Positions 38,739-47,848 of a stretch of 64,000 nt of DNA are shown here, in pieces (position 1 is the first letter of the stretch; every line of letters starts with the position of its first letter). Source of the stretch: Rheinheimera sp. 4Y26 (GTDB lineage Bacteria > Pseudomonadota > Gammaproteobacteria > Enterobacterales > Alteromonadaceae); NCBI RefSeq assembly GCF_025245835.1, contig NZ_JAOBWS010000016.1, positions 1 through 64,000 on the forward strand. The letters run 5' to 3'. Below the pieces are notes generated by a model. It had not been told where the DNA came from. It did not search any database and worked only from the letters and a program-made list of their open reading frames with translations. The position numbers and the translations under genes are program-made.

Positions 38739-39710
38739 TTATTGCTGATGATACTTCAGGCAGGTTTCCACTTCGTGTTTAGAACCCAGGATCACCGCCA
38801 CCCGCTGGTGAATATCAGTTGGCTGAATTTCCATAATCCGCTGATAACCAGTGGAACTGACGCCGCCGGCCTGCTCTACTAAAAAGCTCATTGGATTGGC
38901 TTCATACATCAGGCGCAATTTATAAGGTTTATTGGCATCTTTGGTGTCGGTTGGGTACATAAATACCCCACCGCGGCACAAAATACGGTGTACATCACCC
39001 ACCATGGCGGCAATCCAGCGCATATTAAAGTTTTTACCACGAGGGCCGGTTTTACCCAGCAGTAAATCGGCCACATAAGCCTGCATCGCCGGCTCCCAGT
39101 GGCGCTGGTTTGACATATTAATGGCAAATTCGGCTGTCATGCCTGGCACTGCAACTTCTTCCTGAGTTAACAAAAAGCCGCCGTAGGTTTTATCCAGCGT
39201 ATAAAGTTTGGTGCCTTTGCCTGTGGTGAGCGCCAGCATTGTTGAAGGGCCGTATAACACATAACCAGCTGCAAGCTGTGCTGTGCCAGGTTGTAAAAAC
39301 TGTGCAGCATCTGCGGCGTCTAGGTCAGCACGCGCCGGCAGAATAGAAAAAATAGTACCAATCAGACTGTTGATATCGGTATTGGACGAGCCATCCAGCG
39401 GGTCAAAAGTCACCAGATATTTGCCATCCGGATTACCGGCCACTGTGTGGTCTTCTTCTTCTGACGAAATGGCTTTAACTAAGCCGGTTTCCAGAATCAT
39501 ATCTTTCAGTAGCTCATTGGCCAGCACATCGAGTTTTTTCTGCGTTTCACCCTGAATGTTTTCATCCAGGGTAGAGCCCAACACGCCAGCCAGTGCGCCC
39601 TGGCCAACACGAAAAGAGATCTCTTTACAGGCAGCCAGAATTGTTTTGGTCAATGAAATCAGGTCGGTATCAACTCCGTCCTGCCGTAATACGGGAGCCA
39701 GTCGGCGCAT
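38739..39710 (-). CDS. fbp: Fructose-1,6-bisphosphatase class I
   Basis: A 323-residue gluconeogenic phosphatase. The metal-binding site [20 protein letters not shown] (about 112-131), the acidic SSEEED loop (about 93-98) and the late GGVFMYPTD and QAGGVSSTG motifs are present. Divergent from mpl, with 217 bp between them. Confidence 0.97.
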   Translation of the reverse strand: MRRLAPVLRQDGVDTDLISLTKTILAACKEISFRVGQGALAGVLGSTLDENIQGETQKKLDVLANELLKDMILETGLVKAISSEEEDHTVAGNPDGKYLVTFDPLDGSSNTDINSLIGTIFSILPARADLDAADAAQFLQPGTAQLAAGYVLYGPSTMLALTTGKGTKLYTLDKTYGGFLLTQEEVAVPGMTAEFAINMSNQRHWEPAMQAYVADLLLGKTGPRGKNFNMRWIAAMVGDVHRILCRGGVFMYPTDTKDANKPYKLRLMYEANPMSFLVEQAGGVSSTGYQRIMEIQPTDIHQRVAVILGSKHEVETCLKYHQQ

Positions 39711-39866
39711 GGTGAATTCCTTGTTGAAAATGCTGTAGGGTGGGTGTCTGCCCTTATTTTGCTGGCCTTAGGGCGCTTGGCAGTACACCGGCGCACAGTG
39801 TAAAGAATTTAACGAAAAAATGCAGTTTTTGGCCTTATTTTATTTGCTTTTGTTGTGAAGCGCTTT

Positions 39867-39875
39867 TGTTACAAT
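39867..39875 (+). promoter_or_regulatory. Candidate mpl promoter (extended -10)
   Basis: TGTTACAAT at 39867-39875 is an extended -10 (TGn plus TACAAT), 52 bp before the mpl start. No matching -35 is evident. Confidence 0.45.
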
Positions 39876-39927
39876 GCCTTATCTTGGCCAAGCTTGGCGC
39901 TTGTGGTCGCCGTAAAAGGGAAAGGTT

Positions 39928-41286
39928 ATGCATATTCATATTTTGGGCATTTGTGGCACTTTTATGGGCGGTATTGCCGCTATTGCCAAAGCCATGGGAC
40001 ATAAAGTTACGGGCTCTGATGCCAATGTGTATCCGCCAATGAGCACTCAGCTGGAAGCTTTGGGAATTGAACTGACCCAGGGTTATGACGCCAGCCAGTT
40101 TGAACCGGCACCGGATCTGGTGATTATTGGTAACGCCATGTCGCGTGGTAACCCGGCAGTGGAATATGTGCTGAACAGCAACCTGCCTTACACCTCAGGC
40201 CCTGAGTGGCTGGCCACCCATGTGCTGCAAAGTCGTTGGGTGCTGGCGGTGTCGGGCACTCATGGTAAAACCACCACCAGCGCTATGCTCGCCTGGATTT
40301 TAGAATACGCAGGTCTGAAACCAGGTTTTTTAATTGGTGGTATTCCGCAGAATTTTGACGTGTCGGCAAGGCTGGGTGATGCGCCTTTTTTTGTCATTGA
40401 AGCCGATGAATACGACACGGCCTTTTTTGATAAACGCAGTAAGTTTGTACATTACCGGCCGCGCACTTTAATTATCAATAACCTCGAATTTGACCATGCC
40501 GATATTTTCCCGGATTTAGCTGCTATTCAGCGCCAGTTCCATCATTTATTGCGCATGGTACCGGGCAATGGTCTGGTGTTATCTCCGGCAAATGTGCCGG
40601 CCATTGATGAAACCTTGCAGATGGGCTGCTGGAGTGAACAACAACGTTCAGGCTCCGACTGGCAGGCCAGTCTTTTGCAAAAGGACGGCAGCAAGTTTTC
40701 GGTCAGTTTTAACGGCCAGCAGCTTGGCCAGGTTGAGTGGGATTTAACCGGCCAGCACAGTGTTGATAATGGTTTAATGGCCATTGCCGCCGCCCGTCAC
40801 GCCGGTGTGCCTGCTCATGTTGCTATTGAAGCGCTGTCGAAGTTTATTGCACCAAAAAGACGGATGGAGCTTAAAGGCACAGTGGCCGACATTGCGGTGT
40901 ACGACGATTTTGCCCATCACCCAACCGCCATCGACACCACTTTGGCCGGTCTTCGCAATAAAGTGGGCGAAAAACGGATTTTGGCCGTATTAGAGCCGCG
41001 CTCCAATACCATGAGGTTGGGTGTACACAAAGAAGCCTTGCCAGCGTCGTTAAAACAAGCCGATCTGGTGTTTTTATTTGAGCCGGCCAATTCCGGCTGG
41101 TCGCTTGCTGATGTGGCCAAAGCCATAGGGCCGCAGGCGGAAGTTGGCACTGACATTGACGCTTTAGTGGCAAGGGTGACAGAACAGGCAAAAAGTGGCG
41201 ATTCAGTGGTGATTATGAGTAACGGCGGATTTGGCGGTATTCATCAGAAACTGCTCGATGCGCTGCGTAAAAAATGGGAGCACTAA
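39928..41286 (+). CDS. mpl: UDP-MurNAc tripeptide ligase Mpl (murein recycling)
   Basis: A 452-residue Mur-ligase-family enzyme that attaches the recycled tripeptide L-Ala-gamma-D-Glu-mDAP to UDP-MurNAc. [22 protein letters not shown] at the N-terminus distinguishes Mpl from MurC; the ATP loop [13 protein letters not shown] lies at about 109-121. Common neighbour of fbp (divergent). The stop overlaps the ubiX start by one base. Confidence 0.96.
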   Translation: MHIHILGICGTFMGGIAAIAKAMGHKVTGSDANVYPPMSTQLEALGIELTQGYDASQFEPAPDLVIIGNAMSRGNPAVEYVLNSNLPYTSGPEWLATHVLQSRWVLAVSGTHGKTTTSAMLAWILEYAGLKPGFLIGGIPQNFDVSARLGDAPFFVIEADEYDTAFFDKRSKFVHYRPRTLIINNLEFDHADIFPDLAAIQRQFHHLLRMVPGNGLVLSPANVPAIDETLQMGCWSEQQRSGSDWQASLLQKDGSKFSVSFNGQQLGQVEWDLTGQHSVDNGLMAIAAARHAGVPAHVAIEALSKFIAPKRRMELKGTVADIAVYDDFAHHPTAIDTTLAGLRNKVGEKRILAVLEPRSNTMRLGVHKEALPASLKQADLVFLFEPANSGWSLADVAKAIGPQAEVGTDIDALVARVTEQAKSGDSVVIMSNGGFGGIHQKLLDALRKKWEH

Positions 41287-42005
41287 TGCACAATAACAAC
41301 CCTGAGAGCCAGGCTGAACAACATCAGGCTGCGCAACATCAGCTGGCAATGCCAGCCAATGGCGCACGTAAAGAAGTGACGCTGGCTTTTACCGGCGCTT
41401 CAGGTGCTTTGTATGGCTGGCGTTTGTTGCAGTCGCTGCTGGCGCTTGAGGTAAAAGTTCATCTGTTGATTTCAAGTGCAGCCCGGGTGGTGTTTGCCAC
41501 TGAACATGATTTAAAGCTGAACGGCAATCCACAAAGCTGCCAGCAGCAGCTGGTCGAGCTGTTTGGTTGTGATCCTGCGTTATTGGCGGTTTATGGCAAA
41601 GATGATTGGTTTTCGCCTGTTGCATCAGGCTCGGCCGCGCCAAAAACCATGGTGGTGTGCCCATGTTCTACCGGCACTGTGGCTGCTATTGCCCATGGCA
41701 TGAGCGACAACCTGATAGAGCGTGCTGCTGATGTGGTACTCAAAGAACAGGGCCAGCTGATTTTAGTGCCACGCGAAACGCCATTGAGTGCATTGCATCT
41801 GGAAAATTTATTAAAGCTGGCCAAACTGGGCGTGACTATTATGCCGGCCGCACCCGGTTTTTATCATCAGCCGCAATCTATTGAAGATCTTATAGATTTT
41901 ATGGTGGCCCGCATTCTGGATCACTTAAAGCTGCCGCAGCAGCTGATGCCACGCTGGGGTTATGCCGCTAAAGCTTCAGCTATTACAGGGCCTGCTTCGG
42001 CCTGA
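41286..42005 (+). CDS. ubiX: Flavin prenyltransferase UbiX
   Basis: A 239-residue enzyme that prenylates FMN to make the cofactor of UbiD decarboxylase in ubiquinone synthesis. [20 protein letters not shown] (about 32-51), the [25 protein letters not shown] block (about 123-147) and [19 protein letters not shown] are diagnostic. The first 28 residues form a Gln/His/Asn-rich extension not seen in most UbiX proteins; an internal ATG (MPANGARKE) could be the real start. ATG 41286 is chosen because GGGAG lies 6 bases upstream. Confidence 0.93.
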   Translation: MHNNNPESQAEQHQAAQHQLAMPANGARKEVTLAFTGASGALYGWRLLQSLLALEVKVHLLISSAARVVFATEHDLKLNGNPQSCQQQLVELFGCDPALLAVYGKDDWFSPVASGSAAPKTMVVCPCSTGTVAAIAHGMSDNLIERAADVVLKEQGQLILVPRETPLSALHLENLLKLAKLGVTIMPAAPGFYHQPQSIEDLIDFMVARILDHLKLPQQLMPRWGYAAKASAITGPASA

Positions 42006-42018
42006 TAAGGAGTTTTTC

Positions 42019-42945
42019 TTGACGCTCGCGCTTGATATTCAACAACTGAAAAAAACCTATAAAAGTGGCACCGTTGCCTTAACTGGCATCGACTTACAGG
42101 TGCAGCAAGGTGATTTTTTTGCATTGCTTGGCCCCAATGGCGCCGGCAAAAGTACCTGTATCGGCATTATTGCCTCTTTGGTCAATAAAAGTTCTGGTAC
42201 AGTCAAAGTCTTTGATTTTGATATAGATACCGCACTGGAAGATGCCAAAAGCCAGCTGGGCTTAGTGCCGCAGGAATTTAACTTTAATCAGTTTGAAACT
42301 GTGCTGCAAATTGTGGTCAATCAGGCCGGTTATTATGGCGTGAATAAAACTGTGGCTATGGCACGCGCGGAAAAATATCTGGGTCAGCTCGGGCTTTGGG
42401 ATAAACGCCACGCCCGCTCACGTGAGCTTTCCGGTGGTATGAAACGCCGGCTGATGATAGCCCGTGCTTTAATGCACGAGCCTAAGTTGTTGATTTTAGA
42501 TGAGCCTACCGCTGGTGTGGATATAGAATTACGCCGCTCTATGTGGGAGTTTCTTAAAGAGATTAACCAGCAGGGCGTCACTATTATTCTGACCACCCAT
42601 TATCTGGAAGAAGCGGAAAACCTGTGTCGCAATATCGCCATTATTAACAAAGGCCGTATTGTCGAAAACACCAGTATGAAGGCGCTCTTGAGTAAACTTA
42701 CCAAAGAAACTTTTGTACTGGATTTAGCCAATAGCGCCAAAGTGGAGCAGCTGGACGGTTTTACTGTGCGCCAGCTTGACGACCACACGCTGGAAATTGA
42801 CGTGGAAAAAGGTCAGGGCGTGAATGCGGTATTTGCGGCTTTATCAGCCAAAGGGGTGGAGGTGTTGTCAATGCGCAATAAAGCCAACCGGCTCGAAGAG
42901 TTATTTGTCAGTCTGGTGGAAAACGCGCAAGGAGTAAAAGCCTGA
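42019..42945 (+). CDS. yadG: ABC exporter ATP-binding subunit (YadG-like, TTG start)
   Basis: A 308-residue ATPase: Walker A GPNGAGKST (about 38-46), signature LSGGMKRRLMIARALMHEP (about 136-154), Walker B LLILDEPTAGVD, and the H-loop TTHYLEEAE. It closely resembles YadG of E. coli, an ABC-2 exporter subunit of unknown substrate. The TTG start at 42019 has AAGGAG 7 bases upstream and gives MTLALDIQQLKKTY. It lies 13 bp after ubiX and overlaps its permease by one base. Confidence 0.9.
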   Translation: MTLALDIQQLKKTYKSGTVALTGIDLQVQQGDFFALLGPNGAGKSTCIGIIASLVNKSSGTVKVFDFDIDTALEDAKSQLGLVPQEFNFNQFETVLQIVVNQAGYYGVNKTVAMARAEKYLGQLGLWDKRHARSRELSGGMKRRLMIARALMHEPKLLILDEPTAGVDIELRRSMWEFLKEINQQGVTIILTTHYLEEAENLCRNIAIINKGRIVENTSMKALLSKLTKETFVLDLANSAKVEQLDGFTVRQLDDHTLEIDVEKGQGVNAVFAALSAKGVEVLSMRNKANRLEELFVSLVENAQGVKA

Positions 42946-43715
42946 TGTCTGGTCGTTATTGGATTGCCTTTCAGAGTATTCTGAACAAAGAAACCAACAG
43001 ATTTATGCGCATCTGGGTGCAAACCCTGGTGCCACCTGCCATTACCATGACGTTGTATTTTATTATTTTTGGCAGTTTAATCGGCTCCCGTATCGGGGAC
43101 ATGGGCGGTTTTAGCTACATGGAATTTATTGTGCCTGGCCTGATTATGATGTCGGTCATTACCAACTCTTATTCCAATGTGGCGTCCAGTTTTTTCAGCG
43201 CCAAGTTCCAGCGTAATGTTGAGGAGCTTTTGGTCGCACCTGTGCCGAACTACATCATAGTGCTGGGTTATGTCGGTGGTGGGGTTGCCCGCGGTGTTCT
43301 GGTGGGTTTTATTGTCACTTTGCTCAGTCTGTTTTTTGTTGATATCCGTATTCACCACTTAGCGGTGATTATTGCCACTGTGGTATTAAGCTCCACCCTA
43401 TTTTCACTGGGTGGGCTGATTAACGCTGTGTATGCCAAAACCTTTGACGATATCAGCATAGTGCCCACTTTTGTGTTAACACCGCTGACTTATTTAGGTG
43501 GGGTATTTTATTCGTTAACTTTATTGCCGGGTTTCTGGCAACAGGTGGCGGCGGCTAACCCTATTGTGTATATGGTCAACGCTTTTCGTTATGGTTTTTT
43601 AGGCGTGTCCGATGTCAGTATCACAGTGGCTTTTGCCGTGATGCTGGGTTTTATCGGCTTGTTGTTTGGCATTGCGATGCATCTGATTAATAAAGGCACC
43701 GGGCTTCGCAGTTAA
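42945..43715 (+). CDS. yadH: ABC-2 type permease (YadH-like)
   Basis: A 256-residue membrane protein with six predicted helices and the ABC-2 pattern, including FIVPGLIMMSVITNSYSN and ANPIVYMVNAFRYGFLG near the C-terminus. It pairs with the ATPase encoded immediately upstream (1-bp overlap). Substrate unknown. Confidence 0.92.
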   Translation: MSGRYWIAFQSILNKETNRFMRIWVQTLVPPAITMTLYFIIFGSLIGSRIGDMGGFSYMEFIVPGLIMMSVITNSYSNVASSFFSAKFQRNVEELLVAPVPNYIIVLGYVGGGVARGVLVGFIVTLLSLFFVDIRIHHLAVIIATVVLSSTLFSLGGLINAVYAKTFDDISIVPTFVLTPLTYLGGVFYSLTLLPGFWQQVAAANPIVYMVNAFRYGFLGVSDVSITVAFAVMLGFIGLLFGIAMHLINKGTGLRS

Positions 43716-43876
43716 GCCCTGCGCCTTTGTGCCTGTTCTGCTGCCTTTTATGGCAAAAATGAGTTTTTTGCAGACATTTAATAACACATTTAGTACAGTG
43801 ACAGCCTTTTTGACTGACTGTTTTATGCCGTTATTTTGGTAAAAAATGCCGGTGTAATGAATCCCAGTGAGAGCTT

Positions 43877-45526
43877 ATGACCGATTTGAAACGCCAGGCT
43901 GAGGCCTCGGAAGAAGCTTTATGGCGCATTTTCACGGTGCCGGAAGCGCCAGACTCCACGCTCAGCATTATTGAGCAGAATATTTCGCAAAACCTGGCGG
44001 GTTTTTTGCGCGAGAGCATAGTGGCGGTAGAAAAACCGTTGTGGCAAATCGAACGTGATTTTCAGGCGTATCAAATTCCGGCCGAGCCGAAATTTGTGTC
44101 AGATTATGCTGAAAACATTATGGAAAAGCTGGTTGCCCATTCGGTGCACACAGCAGCGCCCAGTTTTATTGGCCATATGACCTCGGCCTTGCCTTATTTT
44201 GTGTTGCCTTTGTCCAAAATGATGGTGGGGCTGAATCAAAACCTGGTGAAAATTGAAACCTCCAAGGCCTTTACGCCACTGGAGCGCCAGGTGCTCGGCA
44301 TGATGCACCATCTGGTGTATGGCGAAAGTGAAGGTTTTTATAAAAAGTGGTTACACAGTGCCAATCATTCGTTAGGCGCTTTTTGCTCCGGCGGCACTGT
44401 TGCCAATATGACAGCGCTGTGGATAGCCCGTAACCGCTTATTGCGCCCTGATGGTGACTTTAAAGGGGTGGCCAAAGAAGGTTTATTCCGCGCTATGCGC
44501 CATTATGGTTATCAGGATTTAGCCATTCTGGTGTCTGAACGCGGCCATTATTCGCTGCGTAAAGCCGCTGATATTCTTGGCATTGGCCGCGATCTGCTGA
44601 TTCCGGTAAAAACTGACGCCCACAATAAAGTGGACAGCAATGAAATGCGCCGGGTGGCAGCCGATTTAGCTGCACGTTCTATCCGCGTGATGGCGATAGT
44701 GGGCGTTGCCGGCACTACTGAAACCGGCAATATCGATCCGCTGGACGAACTGGCCGATTTAGCCGCAGAGCTCAATTGCCATTTCCATGTGGATGCTGCC
44801 TGGGGTGGTGCAACTTTACTCTCTGAAAAATATCGGTATTTACTCAAAGGCATTGAGCGCGCTGATTCAGTCACCATAGACGCGCATAAACAAATGTATG
44901 TGCCAATGGGCGCTGGTATGGTGGTGTTTAAGCACCCGTCCGCGGCGCATGCCATTGAACATCACGCCGAATATATTCTTCGCAAAGGCTCCAAAGATTT
45001 AGGCAGCCAGACGCTGGAAGGCTCCCGCCCCGGCATGGCGATGCTGGTGCACGCCTGTTTGCAGGTAATTGGCCGCAAAGGTTATGAAATTCTGATTAAC
45101 CGAAGCCTGGAAAAAGCCCGTTATTTTGCTGGTTTAATTGACCTGCATCCGGAATTTGAGCTTATTACGGCGCCCGAGCTTTGTTTATTAACTTACCGTT
45201 ATGTACCGGCCAAAGTGCAGCAGGCGATGCAAAAAGCCAAAGCTGCCGGAGACACCGAGCGGCTGCAAAAGTTTAATGAGCTGTTAAGTGGCCTCACTAA
45301 ATTTATCCAAAAACGCCAGCGCGAAGAGGGGAAATCTTTTGTATCGCGCACAAGGTTAAAACCCCAAATGTACCAGCGCCAGGACACAGTGGTGTTCCGG
45401 GTGGTACTGGCCAACCCGCTGACCACCGACAATATTCTGCATGAAGTACTGGCAGAGCAGGTGGAACTGGCGGCCATGGATAAGGAGTTTTTGCCCAAGC
45501 TTTTAAGTATGGCCAAAGAGGCTTAG
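43877..45526 (+). CDS. panP: PLP-dependent aspartate 1-decarboxylase PanP
   Basis: A 549-residue group II decarboxylase. SGGTVANMTALWIARN (about 171-186), the HVDAAWGG aspartate (about 308-315) and the PLP lysine in TIDAHKQMYVPMGAG (about 335-349) are typical of glutamate/aspartate decarboxylases. The length and N-terminus match PanP of Vibrio and Shewanella, which makes beta-alanine for pantothenate and CoA in organisms lacking PanD; the same family is often annotated as glutamate decarboxylase. Followed by a strong terminator. Confidence 0.85.
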   Translation: MTDLKRQAEASEEALWRIFTVPEAPDSTLSIIEQNISQNLAGFLRESIVAVEKPLWQIERDFQAYQIPAEPKFVSDYAENIMEKLVAHSVHTAAPSFIGHMTSALPYFVLPLSKMMVGLNQNLVKIETSKAFTPLERQVLGMMHHLVYGESEGFYKKWLHSANHSLGAFCSGGTVANMTALWIARNRLLRPDGDFKGVAKEGLFRAMRHYGYQDLAILVSERGHYSLRKAADILGIGRDLLIPVKTDAHNKVDSNEMRRVAADLAARSIRVMAIVGVAGTTETGNIDPLDELADLAAELNCHFHVDAAWGGATLLSEKYRYLLKGIERADSVTIDAHKQMYVPMGAGMVVFKHPSAAHAIEHHAEYILRKGSKDLGSQTLEGSRPGMAMLVHACLQVIGRKGYEILINRSLEKARYFAGLIDLHPEFELITAPELCLLTYRYVPAKVQQAMQKAKAAGDTERLQKFNELLSGLTKFIQKRQREEGKSFVSRTRLKPQMYQRQDTVVFRVVLANPLTTDNILHEVLAEQVELAAMDKEFLPKLLSMAKEA

Positions 45527-45561
45527 CTGTTTGGCGGAACAGCCTTTACCGCTTCTTGCTG

Positions 45562-45588
45562 AAAACGGCTGCTTTTGCAGCCGTTTTT
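45562..45588 (+). terminator. Rho-independent terminator after panP
   Basis: AAAACGGCTGC/GCAGCCGTTTT with a TTTT loop and a T-run, 35 bp after the stop codon. Confidence 0.92.
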
Positions 45589-46083
45589 GTTTTTATGTTT
45601 GGCAACATGGGGCTGGGGTTGGTTTTAGCTTGCAGCTGATGGGGCTTTGGATAACCGGCTTTGAGCTGAAGCTGCTTGAAGTGCAATGACATAGGTAACA
45701 CTGCAATTCAACCACACAGGTGACAGTGTGCCTTAACAGGCGAAGTGTATGTTTTAATTGATGCCTGCGGCATGGCGCGTATGCGGGGTTTCGCCCCCGC
45801 AGGCGAGTCACTTTTTGTATCGACAAAAAGTGACACAAAAAACGACCCCGATAAGCCGTCGAAAGCCCGCTAAAAATCAAAAGTTTGAGGCGCCGCCAAA
45901 ACTCGGCAAGCGCTAGCGTCGCTTGCCTCAAACAGTTGGCGTCTTAAAACCTCAAACTTTCAATTTTTATCGGCTCGGCTTAAAGGGGAGGGAAGGCGCT
46001 GCTTTGGTGATTAGGTTCGTTACTGGTGACAGTGTTCCTTCGCAGCCTAAGTGTTTGTTTTATTTGATGCCCTGCGGCATACG
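45589..46083. other. Gene-free region with folded palindromic element
   Basis: This stretch has open frames on both strands but none with protein-like composition or a ribosome site. It contains the structured element at 45757-45973 and, around 45761-45772 and 46070-46080, TGCCTGCGGCA-like half-palindromes related to the 27-bp repeat that follows. Confidence 0.5.
45757..45973. repeat. Composite palindromic intergenic element
   Basis: Four nested or adjacent inverted repeats: TGCGGGG/CCCCGCA (45782-45788, 45795-45801); GTCACTTTTTGT/ACAAAAAGTGAC with an ATCG loop (45807-45834); 20-base arms matching at 18 positions (45871-45890 and 45950-45969) that enclose CGCCAA/TTGGCG and GGCAAGCG/CGCTTGCC (45905-45927); outer CCGATAA/TTATCGG (45848, 45967). 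Similar palindrome clusters recur between genes in some gammaproteobacteria; family membership here is inferred. Confidence 0.55.
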
Positions 46084-46218
46084 CGCCATGCCGCAGGCAT
46101 TAAATAAAACCGCCATACCGCAGGCATTAAATAAAACCGCCATACCGCAGGCATTAAATAAAACCGCCATGCCGCAGGCATTAAATAAAACCACCATGCC
46201 GTTGGCATCAAACAAACA
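46084..46218. repeat. 27-bp tandem repeat, five units
   Basis: Units begin at 46084, 46111, 46138, 46165 and 46192. The first four differ only by G/A at one position; the fifth is diverged. Each unit contains the palindrome TGCCGCAGGCA followed by TTAAATAAAAC. The unit length keeps all six frames open, which produces artificial repeat ORFs on both strands. It ends 27 bp before the AEC transporter stop codon. Confidence 0.9.
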
Positions 46219-46245
46219 GCCGCCAATACTTTGGCAAAACAAGCG

Positions 46246-47148
46246 TCAGCTTAAAATCCAATACCAAACCGGCAAGGTCACAAAACTCAGCAACAAGCCA
46301 AAACCCACCAGATTACCCACCAGCCGTGGTGCCAGGCCGGCCATAATGGCGATGGCGCCGGCGGAAATCATCGGTGGCATGGCGGCTTCAAACACCGACA
46401 CTGTCACTGCTTTGCCCTCTAAACCCAGCGCATAACAACCGGCGTAGGCCAATAACGGCATTAAAATCAGCTTGATACTGATACCGCTGACCAGTGGTGA
46501 TAAACGCTCGCCACCGAGCGAAAAGCGCAAGGTAAAACCTACCGCCACCATGATCAGCGGTACTAAGGTTTGTGCCAGATTGTCGATCAGCGCCTGAAAA
46601 AAACTGGGGTAAGTGGTGTTTTTCAAAAGCAAAGCCGCTACAAGCGCCAGAAAAGGCGGGAAGGTTAAAATCTTCAGGCTGATGCTTTTTACCGTGGCTT
46701 TTTCGGCGCTGGGGCTAAAAGCGGCGGCCAGAATAGTGGAATAGGTGGCAAGAGCCACAAAAGAGCCAACCTGATCGTAAATCAGCGCATAAGGCAGATG
46801 GTCACCACCAAAAAACGCCTCAATCATTGGAAAACCCAAAAACGAGGTATTACCAAGCGGCAGCACTATTAAAAGTGCAGCTGTGACCTCACGGCTCCAC
46901 TGAAAAATTTTACTCAGTAGCAGCACTAACGCCACCACAATCAGCAACAATACCCAGGGCGTTACAGCCGGAATAAGCAGCGCTGAGGATAAAGTCAGTG
47001 CCGGGATTTTCTGCAAAATAAGGGCTGGCAAGGCAATATAAAGCACAAAAGCATTGAGTACCGCAGGCGTGTCCTGGCTGAATTTCGGGATAAAACGGAT
47101 GCCAACCCCAATGGCCAGATAAAGCAAAATCAGCAGAAAATTATCCAA
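46246..47148 (-). CDS. AEC family transporter
   Basis: A 300-residue membrane protein with about ten hydrophobic helices in two halves, the pattern of the auxin efflux carrier (AEC/MleP-type) family of bile/malate-like permeases. LPLGNTSFLGFPMIEAFFG and the late EAAMPPMISAGAIAIMAGLA are typical family segments. The substrate is unknown; relatives carry small dicarboxylates. The gene ends next to the 27-bp repeat array, so the repeats lie in its 3' flank. Confidence 0.85.
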   Translation of the reverse strand: MDNFLLILLYLAIGVGIRFIPKFSQDTPAVLNAFVLYIALPALILQKIPALTLSSALLIPAVTPWVLLLIVVALVLLLSKIFQWSREVTAALLIVLPLGNTSFLGFPMIEAFFGGDHLPYALIYDQVGSFVALATYSTILAAAFSPSAEKATVKSISLKILTFPPFLALVAALLLKNTTYPSFFQALIDNLAQTLVPLIMVAVGFTLRFSLGGERLSPLVSGISIKLILMPLLAYAGCYALGLEGKAVTVSVFEAAMPPMISAGAIAIMAGLAPRLVGNLVGFGLLLSFVTLPVWYWILS

Positions 47149-47346
47149 AATAAAACTCCGGAGCAGACAACAGCCAGTAAAACGGCTGGAAGCACCGATA
47201 ATAACCGTTGGCAGTTTTTACCGCTATTCGACTTCTGGTGAACAGGGCATTTTTAAGGTTAAAGCATTGCTTTATAAAGGAGGCGCTAACAAAACGCCGT
47301 TTTGCAAACCCGAACCTTGTGAACTATTCCTTTGCAAACCTCAGTC

Positions 47347-47736
47347 TTACAAAGCAGTTGGCTCTGGCTGTGGCAATAATTCCGAAAGCACCGCGCCCGC
47401 AATCAGCCGCTCTTTATCCGCTTTTTTTAACTGCTTTAGCTGATACTCCAAACGACTTGCTTCACTGCGGTTAGGCGCCTGCTGTTGCCACACCAGAGTT
47501 AACGGCCCTTTGCCACGCAGGGCTTTAGCGCCACCGGTAAGCTCGCCACTGTGCTGGCGCAAACGCCGTGCCGGGTCGGTGCTGATGCCGGTATAGAGCA
47601 CACCTTTACCGGTTTGCACCAGATAGACAAACCAGGCTTGGGGCGCTTTTGTCTCTGCTTCAGACTCAGTTTCTGGCGTTAACTGTGTTGTTGGTTTTTG
47701 CTGTGGCGCTGTAGACAAAGGTGAAATATCCCGCAA
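47347..47736 (-). CDS. GIY-YIG nuclease-domain protein (UPF0213/YhbQ-like)
   Basis: A protein of about 129 residues with a compact GIY-YIG domain: [18 protein letters not shown] (about 35-52), DPARRLRQH, and the late [16 protein letters not shown]. The first 32 residues are a low-complexity Thr/Glu/Pro extension. The only start giving this length is TTG at 47736, with no clear ribosome site, so the N-terminus is uncertain. Related small proteins act on DNA, but no role is established here. Divergent from rhlE. Confidence 0.8.
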   Translation of the reverse strand: MRDISPLSTAPQQKPTTQLTPETESEAETKAPQAWFVYLVQTGKGVLYTGISTDPARRLRQHSGELTGGAKALRGKGPLTLVWQQQAPNRSEASRLEYQLKQLKKADKERLIAGAVLSELLPQPEPTAL

Positions 47737-47746
47737 AGGTTGATTC

Positions 47747-47755
47747 TGCTATACT
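47747..47755 (+). promoter_or_regulatory. Candidate rhlE promoter (extended -10)
   Basis: TGCTATACT at 47747-47755 is an extended -10. It lies 94 bp before the rhlE start and 11 bp from the divergent GIY-YIG start. Confidence 0.45.
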
Positions 47756-47848
47756 CTGCTCGTTTTTTTGGCCGCCGTTTTCAGGTTGCCGTTGTGAACC
47801 GCAGTTGTTGTCGGCCGCAAAGGCCAGCGCCCCAATTCAAGGAACTTT

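Noticed and set aside
45593-45931. 112-codon reverse frame
   Set aside because: It lies across the palindromic element, has no ribosome site, is Arg/Cys/His-rich and looks like a translation of structured non-coding DNA.
45923-46435. 170-codon forward frame and 60-codon reverse frame with nonapeptide repeats
   Set aside because: Both are open only because the 27-bp repeat unit is a multiple of three. The forward frame also runs into the AEC transporter gene on the opposite strand.
47208-47474. 88-codon forward frame between AEC and GIY-YIG genes
   Set aside because: It overlaps the GIY-YIG coding region and has no ribosome site. A weak internal repetition (FANPNL/FANLSL) was noted, but is too short to call a repeat.
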